DNA from: Candidatus Bathyarchaeota archaeon
Lineage (GTDB): Archaea > Thermoproteota > Bathyarchaeia > 40CM-2-53-6
Direction: 5' to 3'
Assembly: GCA_005883085.1 (NCBI GenBank)
Contig: VBAY01000141.1
Location: 1 to 7,567, forward strand
DNA: 7,567 nt
Shown: positions 5,783 to 7,567 of the stretch, piece by piece
Layout: every line of letters starts with the position of its first letter
How positions within the stretch are numbered: the first letter of the stretch is position 1
Notes under the pieces: generated by a model
Seen by the model: the letters and a program-made list of their open reading frames with translations, nothing else
Databases searched by the model: none
Told to the model about the DNA's origin: nothing
Translations under genes and position numbers: made by a program

Positions 5783-6534
5783 CATCGCTATCATCCCTAG
5801 CAAATCCGCCCTACAATCGCCTCGTAGCATATCCCAGTGCTGACCCTGATGAGGTCGAGGCCAGAATTCGCCAACTGCATCAACTGGAGATAACCGCGCT
5901 AGACTTCCAGGGCCGGCTGAAAACTGATCGTCTATCGATCCTTGGTAAGGGGGTCGTTGGAATTGTGGTCATGGGCGTCAGAAGCAACCGACGAGTCGCT
6001 GTCAAGATTCGACGGGTTGACGCCCGTCGTGCAAGCTTGATTCATGAGGCCGAACTTCTAAAGTCCGCGAACTCGCTCGGTGTGGGACCCGAGTGCCTCG
6101 GAGGAACCGCCGATGTACTGGCGATGGAGTTCATCGAAGGCTTGTCCCTTCCATTATGGCTGGAGAGCCTCAAGGGCAAGGGGCGAAGAGCCCGGGTCCG
6201 GCACGTAGTGAAACCCCTGCTGGAACAGTGCGTCAGAATGGATGCTTACGGGCTCGATCATGGAGAACTCAGCCGGGCTCACAAGAATGTGATCGTGTCG
6301 AATGACGATCATGCTCGGATTCTGGATTTTGAAAGTGCCAGCGTGATGAGACGACCCAGCAATTTCACCTCTCTAACCCAGTACTTGTTTCTCGGGGGAA
6401 GCATCGCCAAGAAAATGGTCAGGGTGTTAGGGCCCGTGAATAGAGACGAGCTTCTGAGGTGTCTGAGAGATTACAAGGCCGGTGGATGGAAAGGTGCCTT
6501 CGAGGAAACAAACAAGGTTCTGGGCTTGCAGTAG
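5761..6534 (+). CDS. Atypical serine/threonine protein kinase, COG2112-like
   Basis: This 257-residue protein has a minimal protein-kinase fold of the archaeal COG2112 type, distantly like RIO and Bud32 kinases; its substrate is unknown. A family-specific N-terminal part (20-58, with ADPDEVEARIRQL) precedes a glycine loop LGKGVVGIVV (61-70). The ATP-anchoring lysine is probably K82 in VAVKIRR, with a helix-C glutamate at E96 or E98. The hinge region reads LAMEFIEG (120-127). The catalytic loop reads DHGELSRAHKNVIV (166-179), with E169 where most kinases have Asp, and the metal motif is DFE (189-191) rather than DFG. Only a TTG at 5761 can serve as start: an in-frame stop lies at 5722-5724 and no other start precedes the conserved N-terminus. 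It overlaps cca by 22 bases and has no clear SD, pointing to coupled translation. It converges on the ABC permease gene with 9 bases between. Confidence 0.8.
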   Translation: MAQNPSLTSLSSLANPPYNRLVAYPSADPDEVEARIRQLHQLEITALDFQGRLKTDRLSILGKGVVGIVVMGVRSNRRVAVKIRRVDARRASLIHEAELLKSANSLGVGPECLGGTADVLAMEFIEGLSLPLWLESLKGKGRRARVRHVVKPLLEQCVRMDAYGLDHGELSRAHKNVIVSNDDHARILDFESASVMRRPSNFTSLTQYLFLGGSIAKKMVRVLGPVNRDELLRCLRDYKAGGWKGAFEETNKVLGLQ

Positions 6535-6543
6535 CACTTGGCC

Positions 6544-7386
6544 CTAGGCTGTTTTCTTGTCGATGACGCCAAGTCGTCTCGCCCGGTTCTCAGCGTATCT
6601 GAATGCGAGAAAGCCGATTACCAGGAGGATGACACCGCCAAGAGTTGCAAGTCCGATATAAGAGAAGTATGAGTACAAATCGCCTCCTTGGATCATTGCT
6701 TGCCTTGAGGCTCTCATGAATTCTGTAAATGGCAACACGTTTGCCACGTCCGACACAGGATGTGGTAGGAAAGACACAGGAAAGAGGGCCTCCGAGAAAA
6801 CCATCAAAAGTCCGGCAACATAGGTGGGAAGAGCCCACTCGAACTTTGTCGCGAACAATGCATAAGCACTGAGCAACAGTCCCAGCCCAAACGCGGCAAG
6901 GATGTTCACTAGCATCGCGAAAAACAATAAAGTCACAGAAAGCGGAGTTACAACAAAGGGGATACTCGTGTTGAATACCGACGAGAGAATGAAGAAAGAC
7001 AGTACAAGAGATACGATGACAGTTAGGGTTGAAGAGAAGAACGAGGCAAGCGTCCTCCCGGTCAAGTAGGGTAGTGATGAGTGTGGAGAGATGAAGACTT
7101 GAGGGAACACGTAGGTCCATTTTCCCTCAGCTATGGCAAGCGTCGGGACCCAAGAGTACGCGGCAACGTGCGTGTATAGCGCGGCACCGATGAGGATGAA
7201 GGCTAGCTGACTAGAGCTGAACCTTCCGGCAGCAGACGACCCGACAAAATATACGCTTGAGGCAGCGATCACCCCGGCAAGCGGACCGACTGTTCTCATC
7301 GAGAATCCTAAGAACGGATTCGTCCAGTTGAACTCCCTGTACCATCCAACGCGCACGGAAGCCACAATGCTTCTGAGGACACTCAT
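6544..7386 (-). CDS. ABC-2 type transporter permease
   Basis: This 280-residue membrane protein is an ABC-2 type (exporter) permease. About six hydrophobic segments can be seen, near residues 31-49, 61-82, 115-138, 147-177, 184-204 and 242-262. The loop after the second, EGKWTYVFPQVFISPHSSLPYLTGR (87-111), corresponds to the conserved amphipathic region of ABC-2 permeases that contacts the ATPase. LFPVSFLPHPVSDVANVLPFTEFMRASRQAM (201-231) is the usual motif before the last helix, and the tail is short and basic. The substrate cannot be told from the sequence; drugs, lipids or polysaccharides are typical for the family. The ATG overlaps the upstream gene's TGA as ATGA, so two permeases are made from one message. 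The ATPase gene is not in the window and is probably further upstream on the minus strand. Confidence 0.88.
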   Translation of the reverse strand: MSVLRSIVASVRVGWYREFNWTNPFLGFSMRTVGPLAGVIAASSVYFVGSSAAGRFSSSQLAFILIGAALYTHVAAYSWVPTLAIAEGKWTYVFPQVFISPHSSLPYLTGRTLASFFSSTLTVIVSLVLSFFILSSVFNTSIPFVVTPLSVTLLFFAMLVNILAAFGLGLLLSAYALFATKFEWALPTYVAGLLMVFSEALFPVSFLPHPVSDVANVLPFTEFMRASRQAMIQGGDLYSYFSYIGLATLGGVILLVIGFLAFRYAENRARRLGVIDKKTA

Positions 7387-7567
7387 CTTTGTCTCACTGC
7401 GATCGAACCTGTCCTCCTTCCTTTGTTTTCAAGGAACCGTAGAGCTCTGGAAGATGCGAGGAGGAGGATAAGGGCCATTAGGGCCAGAATGAGTGCTTCG
7501 ATGTAGAGTGGGATGAATGGTACCTTGATCGGAAATCCAAGGCTTTGTCGCAGGGCATCCATTCCGA
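7383..7567 (-). CDS. ABC-2 type transporter permease, C-terminal part (truncated by window edge)
   Basis: An open minus-strand frame enters from beyond the window edge and ends with TGA at 7385-7383, leaving 60 visible residues. They begin GMDALRQSLGF, which resembles the region before the last membrane helix of ABC-2 permeases, continue with one hydrophobic helix (about residues 17-38 of the visible part, IPLYIEALILALMALILLLA) and end in a basic cytoplasmic tail with ENKGRRTG. The same layout closes the downstream permease. The TGA overlaps the next ATG by 4 bases, so the two permeases probably act as the two membrane subunits of one heterodimeric exporter. The start and the rest of the gene lie outside. 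Confidence 0.72.
   Translation of the reverse strand, partial: GMDALRQSLGFPIKVPFIPLYIEALILALMALILLLASSRALRFLENKGRRTGSIAVRQR

Noticed and set aside
4139..6201. Identical 13-base word AGCCCGGGTCCGG at 4139-4151 and 6189-6201
   Set aside because: Both copies encode Ala-Arg-Val-Arg in frame in thpR and the kinase, are not flanked by further similarity, and are best explained by shared codon usage.
6590..7120. Minus-strand open frame of 176 codons inside the ABC permease
   Set aside because: It is a different frame of the same strand; the permease frame has clear membrane segments and family motifs, while this one is Cys-rich without recognisable domains.

Overview
This window looks like part of an archaeal chromosome. 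Several proteins belong to families found in archaea and eukaryotes but not in bacteria: ribosomal protein L21e, RNA polymerase subunit Rpo4/RpoF, a TrmG10-type tRNA methyltransferase, an archaeal class CCA-adding enzyme, and the archaeal families UPF0200 and UPF0201. TATA-like elements sit about 27 bases upstream of likely leaderless starts, and Shine-Dalgarno (SD) sites appear at other genes. Base composition is moderate, roughly half G+C by eye. TTG, GTG and possibly CTG starts are used. The lineage cannot be fixed from the sequence alone; a TACK-type archaeon such as Bathyarchaeia is a low-confidence guess.

Layout: (1) Bases 1-635, minus strand: rpl21e followed by rpoF, one base apart, a standard archaeal information-processing pair. 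(2) Bases 707-2674, plus strand: trmG10 and rnz, abutting TAG|ATG, divergent from rpl21e. A single palindromic TATA element lies between the two units. (3) Bases 2700-3667, minus strand: a UPF0200 P-loop kinase followed by a UPF0201 RNA-binding protein whose most plausible start is a CTG overlapping the upstream stop. (4) Bases 3711/3738-6534, plus strand: thpR, cca and an atypical COG2112-type protein kinase. (5) Bases 6544-7567, minus strand: two ABC-2 type exporter permeases with a 4-base ATGA overlap, the first cut by the window edge.

The central theme is tRNA maturation. TrmG10 modifies G10, RNase Z removes the 3' trailer, the CCA enzyme completes the 3' end, and ThpR is an RNA 2',3'-cyclic phosphodiesterase/ligase-type enzyme. 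The UPF0201 RNA-binding protein, the UPF0200 kinase and the atypical kinase are less understood neighbours that may belong to the same biology. The ABC permeases are a separate membrane module.

Coding density is very high. No stretch above 300 bases lacks a gene; the longest non-coding pieces are the two divergent promoter regions of about 70 bases. I saw no tRNA or rRNA gene, CRISPR array, insertion sequence or clear terminator. Most of the window is housekeeping. The observations most worth checking are the CTG start, the Asn in place of a catalytic Asp in the CCA enzyme, and the kinase tied to cca.
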